A stretch of DNA of 64,000 nt from Christensenella sp. UBA2853 (GCA_002350845.1 DEFL01000008.1:72586-136585), one strand, 5' to 3'. Counted from the stretch's first letter, positions 26,114 through 34,875 are shown. Notes: generated from the letters alone by a model not told the origin. Translations and numbers: made by a program.

Positions 26114-26797
26114 TTACACCTCATCAATGGCTTTCCGGAACGCTTCCACAGCGCGGGCAATCGTGGATGCCTCCCTGCCGGTCACGACTGCACCGATCAT
26201 CAGGCCCCTGACCCCAGTGCGCACAAGCGCTGCGACATCCTCCGTGCGGATGGCGCGCTGGGTGGGCACGACAACAGGGACAGACACATTCTTTGCGATC
26301 AGCTGGTATTTCAGCAGGTCACGCATGGACAGGGGCTGGCCGTACTCTGTTCCGGGGATCACGGATGCTTCCAGCACATCGGTGCCGCAGGCAGGCATTT
26401 CCCGGATTTCATCGAGGGAATAGCTTCCGTCGCATGCGGCCATGAGCGGAACGCCTCCGCCGACAGCCCAGGCAGGCATGTGATGCGCATACACGGAGTG
26501 GAAAGCAAAAGGCAGGTTCCGGGCTTCAAGCGCATCCAGGGCGACCGCTTCCGGACTGCCGCCGAGAACCAGGCCCATGGGGCCCCGTCTGTGTTCCAGC
26601 ATGGTTTCCAGCGCCGGGCATTCCTGGGCAAGACGGCCGAAATGCGTGCCGCTTGCGCGGTGTTCCACATTGATGTGTACTTTGACCGCGTCCGCGCCGG
26701 CATCAAAGGCCGCCCGGCACAGGGCCGGTTCATTGCAGGGAAGGCTCATGATGAGAACCAGCTTTCTGGTTTCAAACAGTTGCAGATAATCGTTCAT
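26114..26797 (-). CDS. TIM-barrel protein of unknown function
   Basis: 227-residue protein with the alternating strand/helix pattern of a small (beta/alpha)8 barrel: LVLIMSLP, AGADAVKVHINVEHR, GPMGLVLGG, VPLMAACDGSY, VPVVVPTQRA, and the phosphate-loop-like VRGLMIGAVVTG near the end. It resembles phosphate-binding sugar epimerases or aldolases such as NanE or KDPG aldolase, but no family could be assigned. GAGGTGG precedes the ATG. It is the first gene of a three-gene operon, with the DUF4127 start one base after its stop. Confidence 0.75.
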   Translation of the reverse strand: MNDYLQLFETRKLVLIMSLPCNEPALCRAAFDAGADAVKVHINVEHRASGTHFGRLAQECPALETMLEHRRGPMGLVLGGSPEAVALDALEARNLPFAFHSVYAHHMPAWAVGGGVPLMAACDGSYSLDEIREMPACGTDVLEASVIPGTEYGQPLSMRDLLKYQLIAKNVSVPVVVPTQRAIRTEDVAALVRTGVRGLMIGAVVTGREASTIARAVEAFRKAIDEV

Positions 26798-26897
26798 GAT
26801 TCGTCCACCTCATGCAGTTGTTCCTGTCGGCTGCCAAGGATCCGCTCAGTCAGAGAAGAGACTGAATGCCGGACCGGGCAGCTGGATCTATTTGTAT

Positions 26898-26914
26898 TGG
26901 AAGTCTGTCTTCCA
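26898..26914. promoter_or_regulatory. Possible operator of the TIM-barrel operon
   Basis: 17-base dyad TGGAAG-N5-CTTCCA lying about 10-20 bases downstream of the expected start of transcription from the promoter at 26935-26943. The binding protein is unknown. Confidence 0.4.
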
Positions 26915-26934
26915 GAGATCAACCTGTACGGAGA

Positions 26935-26943
26935 AGTATAGCA
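26935..26943 (-). promoter_or_regulatory. Extended -10 promoter of the TIM-barrel operon
   Basis: On the minus strand TGC-TATACT (26943-26935), an extended -10 box. No good -35 box lies 17 bases upstream. Confidence 0.5.
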
Positions 26944-26965
26944 TATGGCCGGAAAAACTGCCATG

Positions 26966-27000
26966 AAAAACCCGGCTTCCGTGTGTGGAGAGCCGGGTTT
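26966..27000 (-). terminator. Terminator of the GntR gene
   Basis: Perfect 10-bp stem (26968-26977 with 26991-27000) with a 13-base loop. On the minus strand it ends in GGGTTTTTC. It separates gntR from the operon that follows it. Confidence 0.8.
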
Positions 27001-27032
27001 GCTGCTTTGGGTGGAAAGAGGCCGGGCCTGCC

Positions 27033-27791
27033 TCAGGTAGCATACATATCCATGGTGAACTTATTTCGGTCGCCGCGATAATAGCTGAAATTGTATTCAA
27101 CAGGACTTTCCTTCTGATCATATGCGATGTTTTCGACCCGGCATACAGCGGCATTGCGGGAAATGTTGAGCAGTTCAGAGATGGTTGTTCCTGCGTTGAT
27201 GGCGTCGATTCGGCGGTTGACGTGAGAGACTTTTGCGCCGAAGCGGGAATTGAGCAGCTGATAGAGCGAATGTTCCTCCATGTTTTCATGAATGATGCCG
27301 GCAAACCGGTTTGCCGGGAGATAGGAGATCTGATAAAACTCGGGTTCATCGTCCCCAAGGCAGAGGCGTTCCATGATGACCAGCGGCTGGTCCGGGGGCA
27401 TTTTCAGCACTTCATTGATGGAAGGATCACCGCCGATAATTTCAAGGCGGAGCACGCGGGTGCTGGGCCGGATCCCCATCCGCTCCATTTCAGAATGAAA
27501 GGATTCCAGCTTGGCGATGAAGTTGGCCTCCAGTTTCGGACGGGTGACATACGTCCCTTTTCCCCTTTTGCGGTCGAGGTATCCTTCGGCGGCGATGGCA
27601 TTGAGTGCCTGTCGGACGGTCACTCTGCTCAGGCCGGTATCTGCCATGATTTCTTTTTCAGAGGGGAATTCATCACCGGGCTTCAGCTTTCCGCTTTTGA
27701 TCTCGATCATGATTGCTTTTTTCAGCTGCTGATAGAGCGGGGAGGAAGCATTCGGATTGATTTCCTGCATGACATGAGGCATATCAAACAT
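27033..27791 (-). CDS. GntR/HutC-family transcriptional regulator
   Basis: 252-residue repressor-type regulator. The winged helix-turn-helix (about 10-75) includes LYQQLKKAIMIEIKSGKLKP, the recognition segment LSRVTVRQALNAIAAEGYL, and the wing RKRGKGTYVTRP. A UTRA effector domain (about 95-245) follows, with PLVIMERLCLGDDEP and SPVEYNFSYYRGDRNKF typical of sugar-phosphate sensing members. ATG 27791 is preferred because GGGG lies 9 bases upstream and the next residues lead straight into the domain; ATG 27839 would add an odd hydrophobic tail. It is divergent from the 28057-40187 operon. Identical dyads in both promoters (27841-27850 and 27968-27977) are its likely binding sites. Confidence 0.93.
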   Translation of the reverse strand: MFDMPHVMQEINPNASSPLYQQLKKAIMIEIKSGKLKPGDEFPSEKEIMADTGLSRVTVRQALNAIAAEGYLDRKRGKGTYVTRPKLEANFIAKLESFHSEMERMGIRPSTRVLRLEIIGGDPSINEVLKMPPDQPLVIMERLCLGDDEPEFYQISYLPANRFAGIIHENMEEHSLYQLLNSRFGAKVSHVNRRIDAINAGTTISELLNISRNAAVCRVENIAYDQKESPVEYNFSYYRGDRNKFTMDMYAT

Positions 27792-27828
27792 AAGGAACAG
27801 CCCCTTTATGAACAGAATCGATAGGTTG

Positions 27829-27857
27829 ATTATAACCAAATGTTATAACAAAAGCAA
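27829..27857 (-). promoter_or_regulatory. Promoter of the GntR gene
   Basis: On the minus strand TTGCTT (27857-27852), 17-base spacer, TATAAT (27834-27829). The operator at 27841-27850 lies inside the spacer. Confidence 0.65.
27841..27850. promoter_or_regulatory. GntR operator 1
   Basis: Perfect palindrome TGTTATAACA flanked by AAA and AA. It is identical to operator 2 and sits between the -35 and -10 boxes of the gntR promoter, implying autorepression. Confidence 0.7.
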
Positions 27858-27960
27858 TAGAAAAGAGAGCAAATCGCCGTTTGCATGATTGTAAAATGGA
27901 TAAAAACATGCAAAACCAACCTTTTAAAACAAATTTTATAAAAAACAGAGGATGTGACGC

Positions 27961-27989
27961 TTGAAAATGTTATAACAATATGATATGAT
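27961..27989 (+). promoter_or_regulatory. Promoter of the GntR-controlled sugar operon
   Basis: TTGAAA (27961-27966), 17-base spacer, TATGAT (27984-27989), about 65 bases before the first ATG. Operator 2 lies inside the spacer. Confidence 0.7.
27968..27977. promoter_or_regulatory. GntR operator 2
   Basis: Second exact copy of TGTTATAACA (AAATGTTATAACAA in both contexts), 127 bases from the first and within the spacer of the forward promoter. Confidence 0.7.
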
Positions 27990-28056
27990 CAGGCCAACTC
28001 AAAAGTGCGATCAACTGAATAGGCCCGATGACAAGCAAAAGAGGAGGAAAAAACTC

Positions 28057-29226
28057 ATGTTCGATTTTTCCAGCATTCCTTTCTTTGATAATCATACCCA
28101 TCGCATTGATGTGTCCAATCGTGAGATTAAGCCGATCGATCTGGGCATTGCCTTTATGCATGGGTGGGGACCCATCAATCCGACCGACCAGCCTCTCATG
28201 CTTTCTGCAGAGGTTCCGAACTGCACGCCGGAGTATGAAGAAACGGTCATGAACATGGGCGTTGTGAAAGTCGTCGTGAATCTGCTGGCGAAAAAGTTCG
28301 GCTGCGAGGCAACACCGGAAGCCGTGATTCGTGAGCGGAACAAGCGCACGGCCCAGGACGGTTATGGCTGGGCGAAAGAACTGTATGAAGAGGAAAAGAT
28401 CATCGGTGAAGTGGTCGATGACGGCGCGCCTTTTGGCGATCCCGCGCTGGGCTGCTTTCCGACAAAGATTTACCGTCTCTTCCAGATGGATCCGTTCTTC
28501 AGAAAACTGCTGGCTGAATGTTCAACCTATGAAGAACTCAGGGATCGGTTCGTTCAGGGCATTCGTGACAAAATCCATGAAGGATTTATCGGCATTAAGT
28601 GCCACATTTTTGAAATCCGCTACCGTCCCCTGTATGTCACAGAGGAAGAAGAAGCGAAGGCCAGTTTTGCAGCGGCCAAAGCTGGTGATCAGACAGCATT
28701 TGAAAATGTCTATATGGTCATGTTTGAGAAAGTCCTGATGCTGACGCAGGAAATGAATTTCTCCGTCCATATTCATACAGGATGTACGGGAAATCCACAC
28801 GATCTGAAGAGCAAAACAGATCCGATCGGTATTGCACCGATCATGCGGGATCACCGGTTCTATGCTGCGCATATCTGCTTCCTGCACGGCAATTTCCCGG
28901 ACATCCGCCATTCCGCTCTGGTGGCGCACAGCTATCCGAATGTCTGGATCGACATCAGCTGGTCGCTTCCGTGGCTGAGTCTCAATATGGAGCAGATTCT
29001 CGAGGAAGTCATTGCCATGGCCCCGCACAACAAAATCATGCTGGGTACGGGCCAGCACAATCATGCTGAAATGGCATGGACGGCGGCAAAGGTGGCAAAG
29101 ATTTCCCTGGCACGTGTCATGGACAAACTGGTATCCCACGGACTTCTGGCTGAAAATCAGGCCACGGAAATTGCGGAACAGATTCTGTATCGCAACGCAA
29201 TGAAACTGTACAGGATTCAGGACTGA
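28057..29226 (+). CDS. Amidohydrolase-family metal-dependent hydrolase
   Basis: 389-residue protein of the amidohydrolase 2 superfamily. The N-terminal metal ligands are the HTH of PFFDNHTHRID. Further ligand candidates are HIHTG after the fourth strand, HICFLHGNFP, and an acidic or polar site in IMLGTGQHNHAEMAW in place of the usual GSDxP. Members include sugar lactonases, decarboxylases and uronate-isomerase-like enzymes. The context of sugar catabolism suggests lactone or uronate chemistry, but the exact reaction cannot be read. ATG 28057 follows GAGGAGG. It is the first gene of the GntR-controlled operon. Confidence 0.85.
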   Translation: MFDFSSIPFFDNHTHRIDVSNREIKPIDLGIAFMHGWGPINPTDQPLMLSAEVPNCTPEYEETVMNMGVVKVVVNLLAKKFGCEATPEAVIRERNKRTAQDGYGWAKELYEEEKIIGEVVDDGAPFGDPALGCFPTKIYRLFQMDPFFRKLLAECSTYEELRDRFVQGIRDKIHEGFIGIKCHIFEIRYRPLYVTEEEEAKASFAAAKAGDQTAFENVYMVMFEKVLMLTQEMNFSVHIHTGCTGNPHDLKSKTDPIGIAPIMRDHRFYAAHICFLHGNFPDIRHSALVAHSYPNVWIDISWSLPWLSLNMEQILEEVIAMAPHNKIMLGTGQHNHAEMAWTAAKVAKISLARVMDKLVSHGLLAENQATEIAEQILYRNAMKLYRIQD

Positions 29227-29260
29227 ACCGACAGGATGATGGTCGCGAGAGGTGATTCAG

Positions 29261-30199
29261 TTGGCTAAGCTGCATGCGAAGGCATCACTGAAAGAACTGA
29301 AGAAATCACTGCGGACATACTGGCAGCTGTATCTGCTGCTGATTCCGGTGGTGGCATATTTCGTACTGTTCCGATACCTTCCGATGGTCGGCATTCAGAT
29401 CGCATTCCGTGATTTTATGCCGAGGCTGGGATACTGGGGAAGCAAATGGGTCGGGCTGAAGCATTTTACCCGTTTCTTTGGAAGCTATTATGCCGAGCGG
29501 ATGATTGTCAACACGATCGTTCTGTCCTTCGGCACACTGATCCTGTCCTTTCCGGCCCCTGTGCTTCTGGCTCTGTGCCTCAATGAAGTCAGGAACAGCA
29601 AGGCAAAGAAAATCATGCAGACCATCACCTATGCGCCGCACTTCCTTTCAACGGTTGTTGTCGTGGGTCTGGTGGCATCCCTGACCAACATCAATTACGG
29701 CCTGATCAATATTCTGCTCAAGCAGGCCGGCATCATCGAAGAGTCCATCAACTTTATGACCAAGGAAAACTGGTTCCGCCCGCTGTACATCATTTCCTCC
29801 ATCTGGCAGGAGACCGGCTGGAACGCTGTGGTGTATATGGCCGCCCTTTCCTCTGTGGATGTATCCCTGTATGAAGCGGCCAGGGTGGACGGAGCGGGAA
29901 GACTTCGCAGCATCTGGCATGTGACGCTCCCCTGCATTGCCCCGACCATGATCACCATGCTGATTCTCAACTGCGGAAAAGTCATGAACATCGGATATGA
30001 AAAAGTGCTCCTGATGCAGAACGACCTGAATATGGCCAAATCCGATGTCATTACCACCTATGTTTACCAGCAGGGTATTCTCAAAGGGCAGTACAGCTAC
30101 TCAACGGCTGTGAACCTGTTCAACTCCGTGATCAATACAATGCTTGTGGTCACTGTCAACGCGATTTCCCGCCGTGTCAGTGAGACAAGCCTGTGGTAA
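29261..30199 (+). CDS. ABC sugar transporter permease, LplB type
   Basis: 312-residue permease with six helices. Features are WQLYLLLIPVVAYFVLFRYL in helix 1, GIQIAFRDF typical of LplB/YtcP-like importers, and the EAA loop SLYEAARVDGAGRLRSIWHV. These importers often bring in pectin or xylan oligosaccharides. TTG at 29261 is chosen as start because GAGAGGTGA sits directly upstream; GTG 29252 lies inside that site. It acts with the next permease and the binding protein at 31215. No ATPase gene is present in the operon, so a shared MsmX-type ATPase is inferred. Confidence 0.92.
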   Translation: MAKLHAKASLKELKKSLRTYWQLYLLLIPVVAYFVLFRYLPMVGIQIAFRDFMPRLGYWGSKWVGLKHFTRFFGSYYAERMIVNTIVLSFGTLILSFPAPVLLALCLNEVRNSKAKKIMQTITYAPHFLSTVVVVGLVASLTNINYGLINILLKQAGIIEESINFMTKENWFRPLYIISSIWQETGWNAVVYMAALSSVDVSLYEAARVDGAGRLRSIWHVTLPCIAPTMITMLILNCGKVMNIGYEKVLLMQNDLNMAKSDVITTYVYQQGILKGQYSYSTAVNLFNSVINTMLVVTVNAISRRVSETSLW

Positions 30200-30214
30200 G
30201 GGGGCGGAGAATCG

Positions 30215-31147
30215 ATGAGCAATGTGACAGTCAACGGTAAAAAACTGAAGGGTACCAGCCGCAGAGTCCGGGACCGGGGTGATCTCGCGATCGATATCGG
30301 TGTGGGGATTATTCTGGGATTCATTCTCCTGTTCACCCTCTACCCTCTGATTTATGTCGTATCCTGTTCCATCTCTGCGCCGTCTGCTGTGCTCAGCGGA
30401 CAGGTCATGCTGCTGCCGGTCAGACCGACCCTGATGAGCTACAACAAAGTATTCCAGGAAGGCACACTGAACCGCGGCGTGCTCAATTCCATTCTGTATA
30501 CGGCGGTGGGCACCGGGCTGAACCTGCTGCTGACAACCATCGGCGCGTATGCGCTGTCGGAGAAAAGGCTGGTCGGGCGGAAATTTTTCTCCAAGATGAT
30601 CATGTTTACCATGATGTTCTCCGGCGGCCTTATTCCGACATACATGGTCGTGAAAAACTTCGGCATGCTCAACACCATGTGGTCCATTGTGATTCCCAAT
30701 GCCATCGGTGTGACAAACTTCATGATCATGAAGAACACGTTTGAAAATTCAATTCCCACCGAGCTCAAGGAAGCGGCCTGTGTCGAAGGCGCTTCCCAGA
30801 TCAGAATCTTTATCACCATTGTGCTGCCCCTGTCCAAGGCGATTCTGGCCGTCATGTTTATGTATTACTGTGTCGGACACTGGAATGAGTATTTCAATGC
30901 CCTGCTGTACATCACCGACGCATCCAAGCAGCCGCTGCAGGTCGTGCTCAGAAAGGTCCTTGTGGCCAACGAGGTCAATGAAATGATGTCAGACGGCGCG
31001 ACCATGACGAGTAATGACCGCCTGGCCCTTGCTGAAGGCATCCGGTATGCCATTATCGTCATTTCATCTGTCCCGATGATTGCCATGTATCCTTTCTTCC
31101 AGCGCTATTTTGCCAAGGGTGTCATGGTTGGTGCCGTCAAGGGCTGA
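30215..31147 (+). CDS. ABC sugar transporter permease, CarB type
   Basis: 310-residue second permease of the same importer. It has the usual polar N-terminus, then FILLFTLYPLIYVVSCSIS, a central pair of helices, and the EAA-like loop ELKEAACVEGASQIRIFITI. The C-terminal end FAKGVMVGAVKG is characteristic of CarB permeases paired with LplB. ATG at 30215 follows GGGGCGGAG. It lies 15 bases after the first permease gene. Confidence 0.93.
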   Translation: MSNVTVNGKKLKGTSRRVRDRGDLAIDIGVGIILGFILLFTLYPLIYVVSCSISAPSAVLSGQVMLLPVRPTLMSYNKVFQEGTLNRGVLNSILYTAVGTGLNLLLTTIGAYALSEKRLVGRKFFSKMIMFTMMFSGGLIPTYMVVKNFGMLNTMWSIVIPNAIGVTNFMIMKNTFENSIPTELKEAACVEGASQIRIFITIVLPLSKAILAVMFMYYCVGHWNEYFNALLYITDASKQPLQVVLRKVLVANEVNEMMSDGATMTSNDRLALAEGIRYAIIVISSVPMIAMYPFFQRYFAKGVMVGAVKG

Positions 31148-31214
31148 CCGACGAATTGTTCGAACCGATCAGGCAGAAGCCTGAAAAAATAAAACAAAGA
31201 AAGGGGTATCCCAA

Positions 31215-32783
31215 ATGAAGAAACTCGTTTCCCTGATCCTTGCTCTGCTTATGGCGGCCGGACTGATGAGCACGGCGCTGGCAGATGTCACCGCCCAGGA
31301 ATGGTCGCTGCCGATCGTTGAGCAGCCCATCGAAGTGACCGGCTACTGCCTGCAGAGCCCGCAGGGTGGTATCGGCAATGAAATGATTGCCTGGCAGAAA
31401 TATGCTGAATGGACCGGCATCAAAGTGGACTGGACCGACGTTCCCACCGACAACCAGGCGGAAACGCTGAACATCCTCTTTGCATCCGGTGATCTCCCGG
31501 ACATCATCTATGCCTGCGGACTGGACAACAACACGCTGGTCAAGTACGGATCGGCCGGTATGTTTGCCGATCTGACAGAAGCCTATGAAAAGAATGCCTA
31601 CTGGCTGCAGAAAGTCATCGAAGAGAATCCGTCCCTCGAGGGCGGCCTCAGAATGGCGGACGGCAAGATCTATGCATTCCCGCACCTGAAGCTGGGCGAC
31701 AACATGCTCACCAACAAACTGTTTGTCAATCCCAACTGGCTGAAGGCTGTCGGCAAGGAAATGCCGACCAATTTCCAGGAATTCGAAGACATGCTGTATG
31801 CCTTCCGTGATAACGATGCCAATGAAGACGGAGATCCCAACAACGAGATTCCGTTCATCATCCGCTATAACGATTATCACTTCCTGCCGATCCTGTACAC
31901 CTTCTTCGGGCTGGGCAATCGTGGTACCGGCCACCGTTATGTGGACTGGGATTATGAGAACAACTGCCTGCGGTTTATTCCGACATCCAAGGAGTTTAAG
32001 GACCTGCTGACGGTTGTCCACAAATGGTATGAGGACAAACTGATTGATCCTGAAACCTTCCAGAACACCTCCTCCAAGCAGATCGTGGCAAAAACCACCC
32101 AGGGTATTGTCGGTGCACACGGCGACTTTGTCACCAACACCGGTTCTGTGTATCAGGACATTTTCCGCTGCATCCCTGTCATGGAAAACTACTACGGCAA
32201 TAAGGCATACACCCGCCGCAGTCAGATGATCGCCAGCCTTGGTGCTTTCGTGGTCAGCGGGGACAGCAAGTATGTGGATGAACTGGTCAAGTGGGCAGAC
32301 TACTTCTACAGCCCGGACGGACAGATTCTGTACAACATGGGCATTGAAGGCGTCACCTTCGAATTTGATGAGAACGGCAAGCCGCAGTGGAAGGATGAGA
32401 TGATCCACGATCCCAACGGCCTGACCCTGACCCAGAAGCGCGTTCAGTACATGGGCTTCCAGAGCGGCTGCGGTGCCTGGACGGATGAAACCTATCAGGG
32501 CGCTGAAACCTACTGGACATCCACGGAACTGATGGACGAATACAGGCCGTACCTGCCTGAGGAAGTCTGGGAGCTCTTCTCCCCGACGCCGGAAGAGGCT
32601 GAGGAAATGGATTATCTGTGGACAGATATCCAGAACTACCTGAACGAAAACATCGCCAAGTTCATCACCGGCGACCGTTCCCTGGATGAATGGGACAAGT
32701 ATGTTGCGGATATCCAGAACATGGATATTGCCCGCTACATGGAAATCTACACAGCAATGTACAACCGCTACAAGGGCAACTGA
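31215..32783 (+). CDS. Extracellular sugar-binding protein, LplA-like
   Basis: 522-residue binding protein for the LplB/CarB permease pair. The signal peptide MKKLVSLILALLMAAGLMST ends in ALA with no lipobox cysteine, unlike most LplA lipoproteins. The mature part has WQKYAEWTGIKVDWTDVPTD, ILFASGDLPDIIYACGL and DMLYAFRDNDANEDGDPNNE, a calcium-binding-like loop typical of this family. It also carries QSGCGAWTDE. It is probably specific for pectic or xylan-derived oligosaccharides, by context only. AAAGGGG precedes the ATG. A hairpin at 32801-32828 follows. Confidence 0.93.
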   Translation: MKKLVSLILALLMAAGLMSTALADVTAQEWSLPIVEQPIEVTGYCLQSPQGGIGNEMIAWQKYAEWTGIKVDWTDVPTDNQAETLNILFASGDLPDIIYACGLDNNTLVKYGSAGMFADLTEAYEKNAYWLQKVIEENPSLEGGLRMADGKIYAFPHLKLGDNMLTNKLFVNPNWLKAVGKEMPTNFQEFEDMLYAFRDNDANEDGDPNNEIPFIIRYNDYHFLPILYTFFGLGNRGTGHRYVDWDYENNCLRFIPTSKEFKDLLTVVHKWYEDKLIDPETFQNTSSKQIVAKTTQGIVGAHGDFVTNTGSVYQDIFRCIPVMENYYGNKAYTRRSQMIASLGAFVVSGDSKYVDELVKWADYFYSPDGQILYNMGIEGVTFEFDENGKPQWKDEMIHDPNGLTLTQKRVQYMGFQSGCGAWTDETYQGAETYWTSTELMDEYRPYLPEEVWELFSPTPEEAEEMDYLWTDIQNYLNENIAKFITGDRSLDEWDKYVADIQNMDIARYMEIYTAMYNRYKGN

Positions 32784-32800
32784 TCGTATCTCGTTTCTGC

Positions 32801-32828
32801 GTCCCGCGGCGCATGGCCGCCGCGGGAC
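32801..32828 (+). other. Intercistronic hairpin after the binding protein
   Basis: Perfect 11-bp GC stem (32801-32811 with 32818-32828), 6-base loop, no T run. Probably protects the binding-protein mRNA from 3' decay, by analogy with maltose-type operons. Confidence 0.6.
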
Positions 32829-32864
32829 GACCTGTATACGCAAATCAGGAAAGGGTGATGCTGT

Positions 32865-33776
32865 ATGGACGAGATCCAGACGGTCATACCACAGATCCTG
32901 ATGCTGTTCTGCATCGCTGCGGTCGGCTGGATTTTAAGGCGCATCCATGTTTTCACCAATGAGGTCATCAAGGGCGTCAACAGCATTACCCTGAAAGCAG
33001 CCTGGCCTGCGATGATCCTGATGACAACCCAGAAGGACTGTACGGAAGAGAGTCTGCAGGGATTTCTGATCGTGTTTGCCTTTACTCTGGTACTCCTGCT
33101 TGTGCTGATGGTCATTCTGGGGTGGGGATGTGCAGGACTGTTTAAAGACCGGAACAATCAGGTCTTTACACTGCTTGCTGTCATGCCCAATGCGGGTTTT
33201 GTCGGGCTTCCCATCATTGAAGCGCTGTACGGATCCGTAGGGGTGCTGTACCTGGCAGCGTTTCTCGCGGCCTTCAATTTTGTTCTCTGGACAGTCGGTG
33301 TGCTGCTCTTTTCGGATTTCAGTCTGAAAAATCTCAAATGCATGCTCAATCCCGGACTGATTGCTTCTGTGATCGGCACCCTGCTGTTTTTGCTGAAAAT
33401 ACGACTCCCTTCCTTTGCTCTGAGCACAGTCAAACAGCTGGGCTCACTGACCACACCTTTTTCCATGCTGCTGCTCGGTGCCAGGCTGGATATGATCCGC
33501 CTGCCGATTCTTCGTGAACTCCGGCTCTGGGCTGCACTGGTTCTGAAGATGCTGGTGATCCCGCTTGCGGCGGTGGCGGTCTTCCATTTCCTGAAAGTGG
33601 ATCCCGTTGTGCAGGGTGTGACGATTCTGTCCTTCGCAATGCCGTCGGCGTCGGCTGCGCAGCTGTTTGCGGAAAAATATGACCGCGATGTCGAGTTTTC
33701 CATTGCCGGTGTCTCGGCTACCATGCTGGTGTGTATCCTGACTCTGCCGCTGATCATACTGATTGCGGGAATCTGA
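32865..33776 (+). CDS. AEC-family transporter
   Basis: Ten-helix membrane protein of 303 residues in the auxin efflux carrier family. In bacteria these carry organic acids such as malate, malonate or lactate. Features are the N-terminal MLFCIAAVGWILRRIHVFTN, the PNAGFVGLPIIEALYG helix break, TPFSMLLLGARLD, and the second broken helix around FAMPSASAAQLFAEKYD. It may export an acid produced by the pathway encoded here. A paralogue is encoded at 59058. Confidence 0.92.
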   Translation: MDEIQTVIPQILMLFCIAAVGWILRRIHVFTNEVIKGVNSITLKAAWPAMILMTTQKDCTEESLQGFLIVFAFTLVLLLVLMVILGWGCAGLFKDRNNQVFTLLAVMPNAGFVGLPIIEALYGSVGVLYLAAFLAAFNFVLWTVGVLLFSDFSLKNLKCMLNPGLIASVIGTLLFLLKIRLPSFALSTVKQLGSLTTPFSMLLLGARLDMIRLPILRELRLWAALVLKMLVIPLAAVAVFHFLKVDPVVQGVTILSFAMPSASAAQLFAEKYDRDVEFSIAGVSATMLVCILTLPLIILIAGI

Positions 33777-33807
33777 GAAGATGTAAGAAAACTGGAGCGT
33801 GAATGCT

Positions 33808-34824
33808 ATGCCAACCGTATTTGACAATATTGCAAAGACATATACTGCATCGGAAAGCAGATATGATCAAATGGAATACAGACGCTGCGGGAACAGCGGC
33901 CTGAAGCTGCCGGCTCTTTCGCTGGGACTGTGGCACAACTTTGGAAACATCACACCTTTTTCCACACAGCAGCAGATTCTCCGCACCGCGTTTGATCAGG
34001 GCATCACGCATTTTGACCTGGCCAACAATTATGGACCGCCCTACGGCGAAGCGGAGCGGAATTTCGGCCGTCATATGGATGTGGACTGGCGTCCGTACCG
34101 GGATGAACTGATCATCTCGACAAAGGCCGGATATGATATGTGGCCGGGACCCTACGGGGATTTCGGCAGCAGAAAATATCTGATGGCCAGCATTGATCAG
34201 AGCCTGAAGAGGATGCATCTGGACTATGTGGACATCTTCTATCATCACCGTCCGGATCCGGAAACGCCTCTGGAGGAGACGATGGGGGCTCTGGATCAGA
34301 TCGTGCGGTCCGGAAAAGCGCTGTATGTCGGTATTTCCAACTATCGCCCCGAGCAGGCGCAGAAGGCGTTCTCGATCTTGAAGGAACTGGGTACACCGTG
34401 CCTGATTGAGCAGCCGAACTACTCCATGCTCAGCCGCTGGATTGAGGACGGACTGACCGATGTGCTCAGGGAAAACGGCGTGGGCTGCATCTGCTTTGCA
34501 CCGCTCCAGCAGGGTCTGCTGACGGGCAAGTATGTCAACGGGATTCCCGCGGATTCGAGAATCGCGCATGATCCGCGCTATCTGACAAAGAATGCGCTGT
34601 CGGAGGAACTCAACAAAAAACTGACAGCGCTCAATGAAATCGCGGTGAAACGTGGTCAGAAACTGCATCAGATGGCGCTGCAGTGGGTGCTGAGGGATCC
34701 TGTGGTCACCTCTGCCCTCATCGGCGCGAGCAGGCCGGAACAGGTCGTGGAGAATGTGCAGTGCATTCACGGGCCGGCGTTTACCCAGGAAGAACTGGAT
34801 GCCATCGACGAAATCACCAGATAA
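33808..34824 (+). CDS. Aldo/keto reductase, YghZ-like
   Basis: 338-residue NADPH-dependent reductase of the AKR14/YghZ (Kv-beta-like) group, a (beta/alpha)8 barrel. It begins with MEYRRCGNSGLKLPALSLG. The tetrad is Asp in THFDLANNYGPPYGEAE, Tyr of NNYGPP, Lys in ISTKAGYDMWPGPYG, and His in DIFYHHRPDPETPLEE. The C-terminal cofactor segment is VVTSALIGASRPEQV. YghZ reduces L-glyceraldehyde 3-phosphate and methylglyoxal. Here it could reduce an aldehyde from the DeoC step. ATG 33808 is used, since GTG 33799 is too near GGAG. Confidence 0.93.
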   Translation: MPTVFDNIAKTYTASESRYDQMEYRRCGNSGLKLPALSLGLWHNFGNITPFSTQQQILRTAFDQGITHFDLANNYGPPYGEAERNFGRHMDVDWRPYRDELIISTKAGYDMWPGPYGDFGSRKYLMASIDQSLKRMHLDYVDIFYHHRPDPETPLEETMGALDQIVRSGKALYVGISNYRPEQAQKAFSILKELGTPCLIEQPNYSMLSRWIEDGLTDVLRENGVGCICFAPLQQGLLTGKYVNGIPADSRIAHDPRYLTKNALSEELNKKLTALNEIAVKRGQKLHQMALQWVLRDPVVTSALIGASRPEQVVENVQCIHGPAFTQEELDAIDEITR

Positions 34825-34827
34825 GAT

Positions 34828-34875
34828 CAGGCGGGCGGCGCATCGCGCGGAAGCGGGATGCTGACCGCCTGTTTT
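34828..34875 (+). other. Possible weak internal terminator
   Basis: 7-bp stem CAGGCGG (34828-34834) with CCGCCTG (34865-34871) over a large, itself structured loop, followed by TTTT. It lies inside the operon between the reductase and the GH105-like gene, so it may only attenuate. Confidence 0.4.

Noticed and set aside
31137..32843. A 568-residue minus-strand open frame opposite the LplA-like gene (and a similar 427-residue one at 940-2223)
   Set aside because: Codon-usage shadows of genes with clear signal peptides and family motifs.
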